A program made the position numbers and the translations under genes. A stretch of 64,000 nucleotides of DNA from Tridacna crocea (taxonomy: Eukaryota > Mollusca > Bivalvia > Cardiida > Cardiidae), in NCBI GenBank assembly GCA_943736015.1, contig OX031057.1:38588501-38652500 (forward strand), given 5' to 3'. The notes below the pieces were generated by a model. It saw only the letters and a program-made list of their open reading frames with translations, did no database searches and had not been told where the DNA came from. Shown piece after piece: positions 48,936 to 62,800 of the stretch. Within the stretch, counting starts at the first letter, position 1, and the number at the start of each line of letters is the position of its first letter.

Positions 48936-51900
48936 TATACTAAATTCTTACAAAATTGTTTCTACACTTGATCTACTTAACTGTGAGAGTGTCATTGAGA
49001 CACTTGATTTCTCATCTTAAACTTCGTTCGGATCACTGGATTTTCTTTATCACCTGGGAAATGTAACAACGTAGTGATAATTAATTTATTAGGTCTTCGG
49101 AACAGTGAATTGACTTTTTTTCTCGCCGGGTAATTTGAACACTGTATTAATAATATTCTTACCAAGTCATTGCAACCAGGAACCAACCTTTTATGTAATC
49201 ATTGCAACAATGGATTGAGAAGTCATTGTAACAGTGAATTAATTCATCTGTCACAGAGTCATTGCAACAATGGACTATTTCTTTTGTCATTACTACACTG
49301 GACTGATTATTTTTCTGCTAGTAATTACAACAATGGGTTTAGAAATTTATAACCTAGTCATTGCAACATTGGATTGACTTATTTCTGTCCTTATCATTGC
49401 ATCAATAGTTATCCTAACCTGACCAAGTAATATCAGTTATTGACTTATAAATTCCATATGTAGTGATTGTAATAGTGAATTTACCAAACTCTTACTTAGC
49501 TCCTGAAAGACTGGATTACTTGTTAAAAGTCATTATATGAGTGAATTGACATCGCTCTGAAGGTCATTGCAAGACTATTTTTTGCTTTGTTAGTTGTTGC
49601 AAATTTTGGACAGTTATAACTAGTTGTTCTAACATTCAACCGATGAATGTCTTGCCTAGCCATTAGTACTGAGATTGACCAATCTTTGCATAATCATTGT
49701 AACCTTAAACTGACTTCTCTTTAACCTAGTCATTGTAACAATGGACTGAGAAACTTTTTAATTTGTCATTGCTACACTGGATTGATTTTTTTTCTACTAG
49801 TAATGACTGTAATGGATTTAGAAATTGATAACCTAGTCATTGCAACAATGGATTGACTTATTTCTGTGCTTGTCATTGAATCGGTAGATATCCTTACTTG
49901 ACTAAGTTATATCAGTAACAGACTTTTAAATTCCATGTCTAGTGATTGTAATACTGAGTTGACCAATCTCTTCATTAGTCACTGCAAAACCAGATTGACA
50001 CTGGTTAACCCATTACTACACAATCCCTACTTTTGAGGCCCCTGAGAAAGAAGGGTTTAGAAAACATTGTGGGAAAAAGAGAAAATGCTGGTAACCAGCA
50101 TTTCCTCCTTTTCCCACAACGTTTTCTATCCTTCACAAAACAAATTTCAAATTTTCAGTCACTTTTATTGTGTCATCTGCAAATGTTTTTGATTTGGACA
50201 AACCTAAAATTTTGTCATTTGGTAATGAGATAAAATCATTGTAACAGTGAATTGACTTCTCTCAGAAGGTCATTGCAACAGTGTATGTTTTGCTTTGTTA
50301 GTCATTGCAATCCTGGACAGTTATAGTCATTGTAATATTCACCTGATGAATGTCTCGCCTAGCCATTGGTACTGAGATTGACAAATCTTTTGCATAGTCA
50401 TTGCAACCCTGACCCGACTTCTCTTTCACTTAGTCATTGCAAGAATTGCTTGAGATTTTTTTTTTTTTATCATAAATGGATATATTGATGTCACCTTGTC
50501 ATTGCTACAATGGATTGATAATTCTATGACTTTGTCATTGGAACAATTGATTGACTATCCTCTCGCCTAGACTTTGTAACACTGGATTATACTAAATTCT
50601 TATAAAATTGCTTCGACAGTTGATCTAAACTGTGATAGTGATTCAGACACTGGATTTCTCATCTTAATCTTGGAGTTCGGATCAATGGATCTTTTCTATC
50701 ACCTTGGTAAATGTAACAATGGAGTGATAATTAATTTATAAAGATTTTGCAACAGTGAATTGACCTTTTTTTCTCACCAGATAATTGGAACACTGCATTA
50801 ATAATATTCTTACCAAGTCCATGCAACCCTGAACTAACAGTTTACGTATGCATTGCAACAATGGTTTGAAAAATCATTGTAACTTAAACAGTGAATTATT
50901 TTATCTGTAACAAAGTCATTGCAACAATGGATTAATTTTGTTTTATTTGTCACTGCTACACTGCATTGATTCTCTTTCTACTTGTAATTACAACAATGGA
51001 TTTAAAAATTTATAACCAAGTCAATGCTAAAATGGATTGACTCATTTCTGTTCTTGTCATTGCATCAATAGATATCCTATCCTGATCAAGTAATATCACT
51101 TCTAGATATATCAATTCCATACCTAGTGATTGTAACAATGAATTTACCAATCTCTTACTCAGTCACTGCAAAACTAGATTGACTTGTTAAAATCATTGCA
51201 ATAGTGAAGTAACTTGTCTCAGAAGGTCATTGCAACTCTGCATTTTTTGCTTTGTTAGTCATTGCAGTCCTGGAGAGTTATAATTGGTCATTGCAACATT
51301 CAACTGATGAATGTTGCTTCTAGTCATTGGCACTGAGATTGACAAATCTTTGTGTAGTCATTGCAAGCCTGGACTGACTTCTCTTTTACCTAGTCATTGC
51401 AACAATGGATTGAGAAACACTTTATCATTGCTGCGCTGGATTGATTATTTTTCTACCAGTGATTACAAAAAATGGACTTAGAAATCTATAACCTAGTCAT
51501 TGCAACAATTGATTGTCATTGCATCAATAGATATCCTAACCTGACCAAGTAATACCAGTTTTAGACTTATAAAGTCCATATCTAGTGATTGTAAGACTGA
51601 ATTTACCAATCTGTTACTCAGCCGGTGAAAAACTGGATTATTCGTTAAGTCATCATAACAGTGAATTGACTTCTCTCTGATGGTCATTGCAACACTGTAT
51701 TTTTGCTTTGTTCATCATTGCAATTCTGGACAGTGATAACTAGTCATTGCAACATTGAACTGGTGAATGTTTCGCCTAGCCTTTGGTAATTCGATTTACA
51801 AATCTTTGCATAGTAGTTGCAACCCTATACCGACTTCTCTCTCACCTAGTCATTGCAACAATAGAATGAGAAACTTTTGTATTTGCCATTGCAACACTGG

Positions 51901-53733
51901 ATTGATTATTTCCTACTATTAATTACAACAATGGATTTAGTAATTTATAACCTAGTGATGCAACAATTGAATGACTTATTTCTGTGCTTGTTATTGGATC
52001 AATAGATATCCTTATCTGACCAGGTAATACAAGTTCTAGACTTGTAAATTCCAAATCTAGTGATAGTAATACTGAATTTATCGATCTCTAAGTCACTGCA
52101 AAACTAGATTGACTTGTTAAAATCATTGTAACAGTAAACTGACTAATCTCAGGTCATTGAAACACTATTTTTTTGCTCTGTTAGTCATTGCAATCTTGGA
52201 CAGTTGTAACTAGTGATTGCAACATTCAACTGATAAATGTCTCGCCTAGCCATTGGTACTGAGATTGACAAATCTTTGCATTGTCATTTCAGCCCTGGAC
52301 CGACTTCTCTTTCACCTAGTCATTGCAACAATGGATTAACTTATTTCTGTTCTTGCCATTGCATCAATAGATATCCTAACTTGACCAAGTAATGTCACTT
52401 ATCTATAGACATATAAATTCCATATCTAGTGATTGTAAGACTGAATTTACCAATCTCTTATTTAGTCACTGAAAAACTGGATAACTCATTAAAACCATTG
52501 TAACAGTGAACTGACTGCTTTCAGAAGGTCATTGCAACACTGTACTTTTTGCTTTATTTCTCATTGCAATCCTGGACTGTTATAACTAGTCATTGCAACA
52601 CTGAAGTGATGAATGTCTCGTGGTACTGAGACTGAGAAATTTTTGTGTGGTAATTGCAACCCTAGACTGACTTCTCTTTGATGTAGTCATTGCAAGAATG
52701 GATTGAGAAACTTTATAATTTGTCATTGATACGATCATTGTTCTACTAGTAATTACAATAATGGGTTTAGAAATTTATAACACAGTAATTGCAACAGTGG
52801 ATTGACTTATTTCTGTGCTTGTCATTGTATCAATAGATATCTTAACCTGACCAAGTGATATCAGTTATAGACTTATAAATTCAATATCTAGTATTTGTAA
52901 TACTGAAATCAACATCTCTTACTCAGCCGTAGAACACCTTGATTACTCGTTAAATGTCTATATAACAGTGAATTGACTTCTTTCAGAAGGTCATTGCAAC
53001 ACTGTATGTTTTGCTTTGTTAGTCATTGCAATCCTGGACAGTTATAAGTAGTCATTGCAACATTCAACTGATGAATGTCTCGCCTAGCCATAGATGCTGA
53101 GATTGATAATACTTTGCATAGTCATTGCAAGCCTGGACTAACTTCTCATTGACCTAGTCATTGCAACAATGCATTGAGAAACTTTTTGTCATAGCATCTC
53201 TGGATTGATTTTTTTTCACTACTGATTACACGATAGATTTAGAAATTGATAAACTAGTCATTGAAACAATGGATTGACTCATTTCTATGCTTGTCATTGC
53301 ATCAATAGTTATCCTAACCTGACCTAGTAATAATAGTTATAGACTTATAAATTCTAAGTCTAGTGATTGTAATACTGAATTTAGCAATCTTTTACTTAGT
53401 CACTGCAAAATAGATGGACTGATTAAAAGTCATTATAACGGTTAACTGGCTTCTCTCAGAAGGTCATTGCAACACAGCATTTTTTGCTACACCTAATTGT
53501 TCCAACAATGGATTGAGAATTTGTTTGTCATTGCCACACTGGATTATTTTTCTACTATTAAATACAACAATGGATTTAGAAATTTATAACAAAGTCATTA
53601 CAACAATTGATTGATTTATTTCTGTGCTTGTCATTGCATCAATAGATATTCTAACCTGACCGAGTAATATCAATTATAGAGTTATGAATTCCATCTCTAT
53701 TGATTGAAATACTGATTTTACCAATTTCTTAAA
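48936..53733. repeat. Unit 6 higher-order satellite
   Basis: The monomer order is the same as in unit 1, with the 13-T run near 50456. Confidence 0.9.
50009..50229. mobile_element. Unit 6 copy of the TTAA-flanked element
   Basis: The element is 221 bp with the palindrome at 50059-50127. Confidence 0.55.
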
Positions 53734-53837
53734 TGCACCTATCCATGCTTTATTGAAGTTTCTTCTACCAGTACTTTGCACTATGTCTGTTTCAAACCAC
53801 TGTCTGCTTTCTCACATAAACAAGTCGAAACGCTGAT

Positions 53838-55702
53838 TGGCAGTAAAGAAACGGGTATCCTGTCGCACTGAATATATGTCAAAGATCTTAAAGTGAAACA
53901 GCTTTAGCTAGGGAGTCAAAGTATCAATCCGAGTCTTAAGTGCGGAATGTTGCTAACAGAGCCTGTGGATTTTTAGAGATAATGATAACAGAGAGACAGT
54001 AAAGAGAGGCAGAGAGTGTGTGAGGGAGTGAGTTTGAGAAAGCTTTGATTTTGACATTTTTACTTTATAGTGGAAAGGTTGTATTGTGGATGAAAAAATA
54101 GTTTGTAAGGCTAATGACGGAAAAGGGAAATATCTATACCGTGATAGATTTGAATAGACACGTGTTGAAAATGTTAGAGGGAAAATATTATAACAGCCAC
54201 ACGCTTCTTTTCCACATAACAAATGTCAATGCACTGAATATCTATAACTATAACTCTAACAAGTGTTACCTGCACTGAAGGAAGGATCCAGTTAGTCTTA
54301 AATTATCTTTGATGTTCATTGAACAACGGTAATTTGCTTTGTCGAGATCTTCACAACGCAAATTGTCTAGTCAGCTTGAGAATTATATTATTCTATTCAG
54401 TAATTTAGATGACTTGTTCTGGACAACCACACTTATTTGTTGACATAAAGCAATAATGGAATTTAAGAAAGTAGATAAATATCAGATATCCATATTGTTA
54501 GAATAGAGATGGTGATTTAAAGGGCTGGCTGTAAGGGGAGGTGGAGGCCAGGGAAAATTAATCAGACTGGTAAAATGTTGGTTGATAGGTAATGGTTGTA
54601 GTGTTGATACCGGATTTATTAGTAGAGATCGTTGTGTTTGTTTTCTTGGTGTTTTATGGCCTAATTGGTCAATACTGTCAATGCACCTACCCATGCTTTA
54701 TTGAAGTTTATTTTTACCAGTACTTTACAGATTGTCTGTTTTAAACCACTGTTTGCTTTCCCTCATTAATAAATCAAAATGCCGATTGGCAGTAAAGAAA
54801 AATGTATCTTGTCGCAATGAACATATAAAAAGGTCTTGACGAAGAGCTTTGGAACAGCTTCTGATAGGGAGTCGAACCAGCAACCCGAGAGTTTTATGCC
54901 TGGAATGTTAAGGAGCCTCTTGATTTAAGGAGATACATGTATGAAGACCGAGAGACTGTGACAGGCAGAGAGTATATTATGAGGGATTGGGTTTGAGAGA
55001 GCTTTTGATTTTGACACGTTTACCTTATAGTGAAAGGTTGTATTGTGGATAAAAAATAGTGAATTACTAAGGCCAATGACAGAAAAGCAAAATATCTATA
55101 AAGTGCTAGGGTTTAATATTCATGTTTTAAAAAGGTTTAAATGGTAAATATCGGAACTGATATAAAAGAAACTCTGTTCTTTTTCACATAACCATCGTTG
55201 AAACAAGGAACAGCAATGAGAGACCAGAATCGCAGTTAATTTCATCAAATATGGGAAAATAATCTTCCATGTTAGCACTGGCGATCCCCTCTCTCTCTAG
55301 ACTTGTAGATAAGCGACTGAGCTAATAGATTAGTCTTTTACGATTGATTGATTGAGTGGTTAGTTGACTGTATGTGTTTAACAGCGTTTTCAACAATATT
55401 TGAGTTATATTAGGGCGGCCTGTACATGTACCCATGTTTTCCTGGAGTTCAGTAACCATTACTTCACACAATATTCTTCCCAAGCCACTAACTGTTTTTT
55501 CAACTCCACATAACTCTTGTCAGATCCGCTTTTCAGATGTTGGAGAAGAAGTAATCCTGACGCAATGTGTATTATCAAATCCCAGAAAAGCATGGCTGAG
55601 CCGAGGATCTAAACCAGCTAACCCGTGTCTAAAGTTGTGTTCGCTACGGACCCGATTGCTATTCAAATATCTGTCGAGTTTAACGTCAATAGAGTGTTGA
55701 TT
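53838..55702. repeat. Unit 7 cassettes A, B and C with spacers
   Basis: Cassette A is at 53838-54222, B at 54682-55180 and C at 55421-55702. Three of the four substitutions shared with unit 2 lie here. Confidence 0.75.
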
Positions 55703-55826
55703 GGAAATGCTGTGATAGTTCTTACGATTAATAAAAGATAGGGAACCGATTTCAATCGCAAAATACCTATGTCTTCAAAACGTTTGAAATACTTTCAGTC
55801 CAAGATAGTAGGTGTTTGGTCAGTGC

Positions 55827-57027
55827 CATAATTCATATTTTCGTTTACCTAGCTGTCAGTAAGTACCATCAATCCGATGTACCCCTAGCCCCTGAGAGGA
55901 GTCAACAAACGCTTGAGATTTAGCCAAGTCCTTTTTCCTTCAGCTGATTGTCCTGAGCTCTCAGTCCATGACACCAGCCATTCCCCCCTGGTTAATAAAC
56001 CACATGTTTTCCTCTCTACATAAGATGCTACCTTGATTGGTCAAGTGTAAGTGGATGCCCAGATTCTGGAATTTACCTTAACTGAATGTCGTTAGCTCTT
56101 ACCCTCAGTCTGTTCGATGAAGCTTAGCCCATGAGATGTACCTCCTATCCGAGAAAGGTTTCTTCGTTTCTTTTGATTAATATGTATGCCTTTAAAATGG
56201 AACCCTTTCAGGCACTGAAACTGTATCTACATGAATGTGATCGACCGGCATTCCTGAGCATGTATTCCCAGTCCGTGCTGTCATATATCCGTAGTCTTTA
56301 ACTCGCACTTCAAACCATCGCACCGAGTTCTTGAGATTGTATCATCTGTTCGTGGAATGTTCCCTCAGTGTTTTTCATTTTCTCTTAGACTTGAAACTCG
56401 TGCCTATAGTCCATTTGATGTTCCCCAGGCACTACACCACTGAACTGACTCGAATGCTTGCATTTGCCCTGTTTGCTGATAGCCTCAGCCCCTGAGAAAC
56501 GTATCCTAAATCTGTGAGATGTACCCTTAGCGAGTAACTGTGCCCTGAGACCCGACAACTGTATGGTAAGGCTGTACCACATGTCCGTCTGATGTACTCA
56601 AGGTTTGTAAGACGTGCACTTTGTCCATAGGTTATTCTCGCATAACATGTCACGTATTGTAAGGTATTGAGATCCTTCTATAGTCATTGAGATGTATTCT
56701 CGGGCCATGAAACCGTGATTTTACTTCGAGCCTGTCATCTTTCACCATAACTTGTGGGATGTTCCCATTTTCCTTTCTCCACACTCTTAGACTTTGACTT
56801 TGCAGAAACCCTAAAACTGTGTCTCTGTCCTTATGTCAAACTTACGTCATGTGCCTCTATCCAAGATCAAAATTTTCTCCAAGTTCAAATGATGTAACCT
56901 CTCTATTTTACATCTGTGCCTAAACTTTGGATTTACCTTCAGCCGATTAGCTTGTGCATTAGGTCTGTGCAATCTTTCCCCAATTTGTGAACTGTTTCTG
57001 CAATCCTAGGGCTCTTGGCCTCAGTCT
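55827..57027. repeat. Unit 7 degenerate minisatellite
   Basis: This is the copy of the 20-22 bp degenerate repeat. It has G at 56728, shared with unit 2, and a private T at 56381. Confidence 0.6.
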
Positions 57028-57157
57028 ATGGAATTGAGATATTAGTCGATGTGGGATGCCATTGAAACCCTTGTGCTATTTCCTTACTGTCGTTTTCCAA
57101 CGTTTAAAAGGTGCCCTTTCTATTCTTTGACAATAAGTTTAATCCCAAAACCGTTTG

Positions 57158-57472
57158 TCCCCTCTCTCTTTTACTCTTATCGCTCTTGCTCTCTTCCTTA
57201 CTTTGACATTGTATGTCGTTCTGGCTATCCCTCTTTCTGGGCTGTCTCTTTCTCTCTTCTCTTCCATCCTTCTATATCTCAGTCATTCTCTTACTCTTTC
57301 CTTTCGCTATCTCTCACTATCTCTATTTCTAATGTTTTCTTTTTCTCTGCCTGTTTCTCTATTTCTGTCTAACTCATTTCTTCTGTTCTCCAGACTCCAT
57401 TTTTCTTTCAATCTCAATCCCTCCCTCCTTCCTCTCTACACCTGTCTCTCTACTTTTGCCTGTCTCTCTGCT

Positions 57473-57503
<31 letters not shown>

Positions 57504-57755
57504 CTGTCTGCATCTGCCTCTCTGTGGCTTAATCTTCGTCTCTCTGCCTCTCTCTAGCTCTGTATCTCTGCCTATCTTATGCTCTATTTCAATTCCTCTT
57601 TTAGGCTCTATCTGTCAGACTCTCTTTTTCTCTATCCTGTTCTCTTTCTCTTTCGCTCTGTTCTCTTTCTCTTTCGCTCTCATTCTCTCTCTGTGTCTCT
57701 CACTCATTCTCTCTGTCTCTGTCTGTCTGTCTCTCTCTCTCTCCCTCACTCTCTC
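57158..57755 (+). repeat. Unit 7 pyrimidine tract, (CT)13 and (GTCT)3
   Basis: The CT run is at 57474-57499. A private A at 57556 interrupts the tract and stops the frames that run through it in other units. Confidence 0.93.
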
Positions 57756-57903
57756 ATTAACCACATATCATAGCTTACCTCTTCTTATAAGTTTTTTCAA
57801 GTTCACAGATCGCAGTTTTCTCCTTTACCCCACAAACTGCATTCTCCATTTCAGATTTATCCTCCTTCAGTCCTTTTTACCCTCTGCCTCTTGCAACACT
57901 TGG

Positions 57904-60900
57904 TATACTAAATTCTTACAAAATTGTTTCTACACTTGATCTACTTAACTGTGAGAGTGTCATTGAGACACTTGATTTCTCATCTTAAACTTCGTTCGGA
58001 TCACTGGATTTTCTTTATCACCTGGGAAATGTAACAACGTAGTGATAATTAATTTATTAGGTCTTCGGAACAGTGAATTGACTTTTTTTCTCGCCGGGTA
58101 ATTTGAACACTGTATTAATAATATTCTTACCAAGTCATTGCAACCAGGAACCAACCTTTTATGTAATCATTGCAACAATGGATTGAGAAGTCATTGTAAC
58201 AGTGAATTAATTCATCTGTCACAGAGTCATTGCAACAATGGACTATTTCTTTTGTCATTACTACACTGGACTGATTATTTTTCTGCTAGTAATTACAACA
58301 ATGGGTTTAGAAATTTATAACCTAGTCATTGCAACATTGGATTGACTTATTTCTGTCCTTATCATTGCATCAATAGTTATCCTAACCTGACCAAGTAATA
58401 TCAGTTATTGACTTATAAATTCCATATGTAGTGATTGTAATAGTGAATTTACCAAACTCTTACTTAGCTCCTGAAAGACTGGATTACTTGTTAAAAGTCA
58501 TTATATGAGTGAATTGACATCGCTCTGAAGGTCATTGCAAGACTATTTTTTGCTTTGTTAGTTGTTGCAAATTTTGGACAGTTATAACTAGTTGTTCTAA
58601 CATTCAACCGATGAATGTCTTGCCTAGCCATTAGTACTGAGATTGACCAATCTTTGCATAATCATTGTAACCTTAAACTGACTTCTCTTTAACCTAGTCA
58701 TTGTAACAATGGACTGAGAAACTTTTTAATTTGTCATTGCTACACTGGATTGATTTTTTTTCTACTAGTAATGACTGTAATGGATTTAGAAATTGATAAC
58801 CTAGTCATTGCAACAATGGATTGACTTATTTCTGTGCTTGTCATTGAATCGGTAGATATCCTTACTTGACTAAGTTATATCAGTAACAGACTTTTAAATT
58901 CCATGTCTAGTGATTGTAATACTGAGTTGACCAATCTCTTCATTAGTCACTGCAAAACCAGATTGACACTGGTTAACCCATTACTACACAATCCCTACTT
59001 TTGAGGCCCCTGAGAAAGAAGGGTTTAGAAAACATTGTGGGAAAAAGAGAAAATGCTGGTAACCAGCATTTCCTCCTTTTCCCACAACGTTTTCTATCCT
59101 TCACAAAACAAATTTCAAATTTTCAGTCACTTTTATTGTCATCTGCAAATGTTTTTGATTTGGACAAACCTAAAATTTTGTCATTTGGTAATGAGATAAA
59201 ATCATTGTAACAGTGAATTGACTTCTCTCAGAAGGTCATTGCAACAGTGTATGTTTTGCTTTGTTAGTCATTGCAATCCTGGACAGTTATAGTCATTGTA
59301 ATATTCACCTGATGAATGTCTCGCCTAGCCATTGGTACTGAGATTGACAAATCTTTTGCATAGTCATTGCAACCCTGACCCGACTTCTCTTTCACTTAGT
59401 CATTGCAAGAATTGCTTGAGATTTTTTTTTTATCATAAATGGATATATTGATGTCACCTTGTCATTGCTACAATGGATTGATAATTCTATGACTTTGTCA
59501 TTGGAACAATTGATTGACTATCCTCTCGCCTAGACTTTGTAACACTGGATTATACTAAATTCTTATAAAATTGCTTCGACAGTTGATCTAAACTGTGATA
59601 GTGATTCAGACACTGGATTTCTCATCTTAATCTTGGAGTTCGGATCAATGGATCTTTTCTATCACCTTGGTAAATGTAACAATGGAGTGATAATTAATTT
59701 ATAAAGATTTTGCAACAGTGAATTGACCTTTTTTTCTCACCAGATAATTGGAACACTGCATTAATAATATTCTTACCAAGTCCATGCAACCCTGAACTAA
59801 CAGTTTACGTATGCATTGCAACAATGGTTTGAAAAATCATTGTAACTTAAACAGTGAATTATTTTATCTGTAACAAAGTCATTGCAACAATGGATTAATT
59901 TTGTTTTATTTGTCACTGCTACACTGCATTGATTCTCTTTCTACTTGTAATTACAACAATGGATTTAAAAATTTATAACCAAGTCAATGCTAAAATGGAT
60001 TGACTCATTTCTGTTCTTGTCATTGCATCAATAGATATCCTATCCTGATCAAGTAATATCACTTCTAGATATATCAATTCCATACCTAGTGATTGTAACA
60101 ATGAATTTACCAATCTCTTACTCAGTCACTGCAAAACTAGATTGACTTGTTAAAATCATTGCAATAGTGAAGTAACTTGTCTCAGAAGGTCATTGCAACT
60201 CTGCATTTTTTGCTTTGTTAGTCATTGCAGTCCTGGAGAGTTATAATTGGTCATTGCAACATTCAACTGATGAATGTTGCTTCTAGTCATTGGCACTGAG
60301 ATTGACAAATCTTTGTGTAGTCATTGCAAGCCTGGACTGACTTCTCTTTTACCTAGTCATTGCAACAATGGATTGAGAAACACTTTATCATTGCTGCGCT
60401 GGATTGATTATTTTTCTACCAGTGATTACAAAAAATGGACTTAGAAATCTATAACCTAGTCATTGCAACAATTGATTGTCATTGCATCAATAGATATCCT
60501 AACCTGACCAAGTAATACCAGTTTTAGACTTATAAAGTCCATATCTAGTGATTGTAAGACTGAATTTACCAATCTGTTACTCAGCCGGTGAAAAACTGGA
60601 TTATTCGTTAAGTCATCATAACAGTGAATTGACTTCTCTCTGATGGTCATTGCAACACTGTATTTTTGCTTTGTTCATCATTGCAATTCTGGACAGTGAT
60701 AACTAGTCATTGCAACATTGAACTGGTGAATGTTTCGCCTAGCCTTTGGTAATTCGATTTACAAATCTTTGCATAGTAGTTGCAACCCTATACCGACTTC
60801 TCTCTCACCTAGTCATTGCAACAATAGAATGAGAAACTTTTGTATTTGCCATTGCAACACTGGATTGATTATTTCCTACTATTAATTACAACAATGGATT

Positions 60901-62696
60901 TAGTAATTTATAACCTAGTGATGCAACAATTGAATGACTTATTTCTGTGCTTGTTATTGGATCAATAGATATCCTTATCTGAACAGGTAATACAAGTTCT
61001 AGACTTGTAAATTCCAAATCTAGTGATAGTAATACTGAATTTATCGATCTCTAAGTCACTGCAAAACTATATTGACTTGTTAAAATCATTGTAACAGTAA
61101 ACTGACTAATCTCAGGTCATTGAAACACTATTTTTTTGCTCTGTTAGTCATTGCAATCTTGGACAGTTGTAACTAGTGATTGCAACATTCAACTGATAAA
61201 TGTCTCGCCTAGCCATTGGTACTGAGATTGACAAATCTTTGCATTGTCATTTCAGCCCTGGACCGACTTCTCTTTCACCTAGTCATTGCAACAATGGATT
61301 AACTTATTTCTGTTCTTGCCATTGCATCAATAGATATCCTAACTTGACCAAGTAATGTCACTTATCTATAGACATATAAATTCCATATCTAGTGATTGTA
61401 AGACTGAATTTACCAATCTCTTATTTAGTCACTGAAAAACTGGATAACTCATTAAAACCATTGTAACAGTGAACTGACTGCTTTCAGAAGGTCATTGCAA
61501 TACTGTACTTTTTGCTTTATTTCTCATTGCAATCCTGGACTGTTATAACTAGTCATTGCAACACTGAAGTGATGAATGTCTCGTGGTACTGAGACTGAGA
61601 AATTTTTGTGTGGTAATTGCAACCCTAGACTGACTTCTCTTTGATGTAGTCATTGCAACAAAGGATTGAGAAACTTTATAATTTGTCATTGATACGATCA
61701 TTGTTCTACTAGTAATTACAATAATGGGTTTAGAAATTTATAACACAGTAATTGCAACAGTGGATTGACTTATTTCTGTGCTTGTCATTGTATCAATAGA
61801 TATCTTAACCTGACCAAGTGATATCAGTTATAGACTTATAAATTCAATATCTAGTATTTGTAATACTGAAATCAACATCTCTTACTCAGCCGTAGAACAC
61901 CTTGATTACTCGTTAAATGTCTATATAACAGTGAATTGACTTCTTTCAGAAGGTCATTGCAACACTGTATGTTTTGCTTTGTTAGTCATTGCAATCCTGG
62001 ACAGTTATAAGTAGTCATTGCAACATTCAACTGATGAATGTCTCGCCTAGCCATAGATGCTGAGATTGATAATACTTTGCATAGTCATTGCAAGCCTGGA
62101 CTAACTTCTCATTGACCTAGTCATTGCAACAATGCATTGAGAAACTTTTTGTCATAGCATCTCTGGATTGATTTTTTTTCACTACTGATTACACGATAGA
62201 TTTAGAAATTGATAAACTAGTCATTGAAACAATGGATTGACTCATTTCTATGCTTGTCATTGCATCAATAGTTATCCTAACCTGACCTAGTAATAATAGT
62301 TATAGACTTATAAATTCTAAGTCTAGTGATTGTAATACTGAATTTAGCAATCTTTTACTTAGTCACTGCAAAATAGATGGACTGATTAAAAGTCATTATA
62401 ACGGTTAACTGGCTTCTCTCAGAAGGTCATTGCAACACAGCATTTTTTGCTACACCTAATTGTTCCAACAATGGATTGAGAATTTGTTTGTCATTGCCAC
62501 ACTGGATTATTTTTCTACTGTTAAATACAACAATGGATTTAGAAATTTATAACAAAGTCATTACAACAATTGATTGATTTATTTCTGTGCTTGTCATTGC
62601 ATCAATAGATATTCTAACCTGACCGAGTAATATCAATTATAGAGTTATGAATTCCATCTCTATTGATTGAAATACTGATTTTACCAATTTCTTAAA
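57904..62696. repeat. Unit 7 higher-order satellite
   Basis: The monomer order is the same as in unit 1, but with most of the private substitutions of this unit and a 10-T run near 59423. Confidence 0.9.
58977..59195. mobile_element. Unit 7 copy of the TTAA-flanked element, 2-bp deletion
   Basis: The element is 219 bp because one TG is lost near 59139 (ttattgtcatc instead of ttattgtgtcatc). The palindrome at 59027-59095 is intact. Confidence 0.55.
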
Positions 62697-62800
62697 TGCA
62701 CCTATCCATGCTTTATTGAAGTTTCTTCTACCAGTACTTTGCACTATGTCTGTTTCAAACCACTGTCTGCTTTCTCACATAAACAAGTCGAAACGCTGAT

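Larger units (their letters stand above)
44874..53837. repeat. Macrosatellite unit 6 (8,964 bp)
   Basis: This unit is shorter than its neighbours by 10 bp, all of it explained by the CT run (11 instead of 16). At the two informative satellite positions it carries T, like units 1 and 7. Confidence 0.97.
53838..62800. repeat. Macrosatellite unit 7 (8,963 bp)
   Basis: This is the most divergent unit seen. It shares four substitutions only with unit 2: G at 55134, A at 55312, T at 55459 and G at 56728. It also shares the 10-T run. Private changes include T at 56381, A at 57556, a 2-bp deletion near 59139, A at 60983, T at 61070, T at 61501, C at 61659, A at 61662 and G at 62520. Confidence 0.97.
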
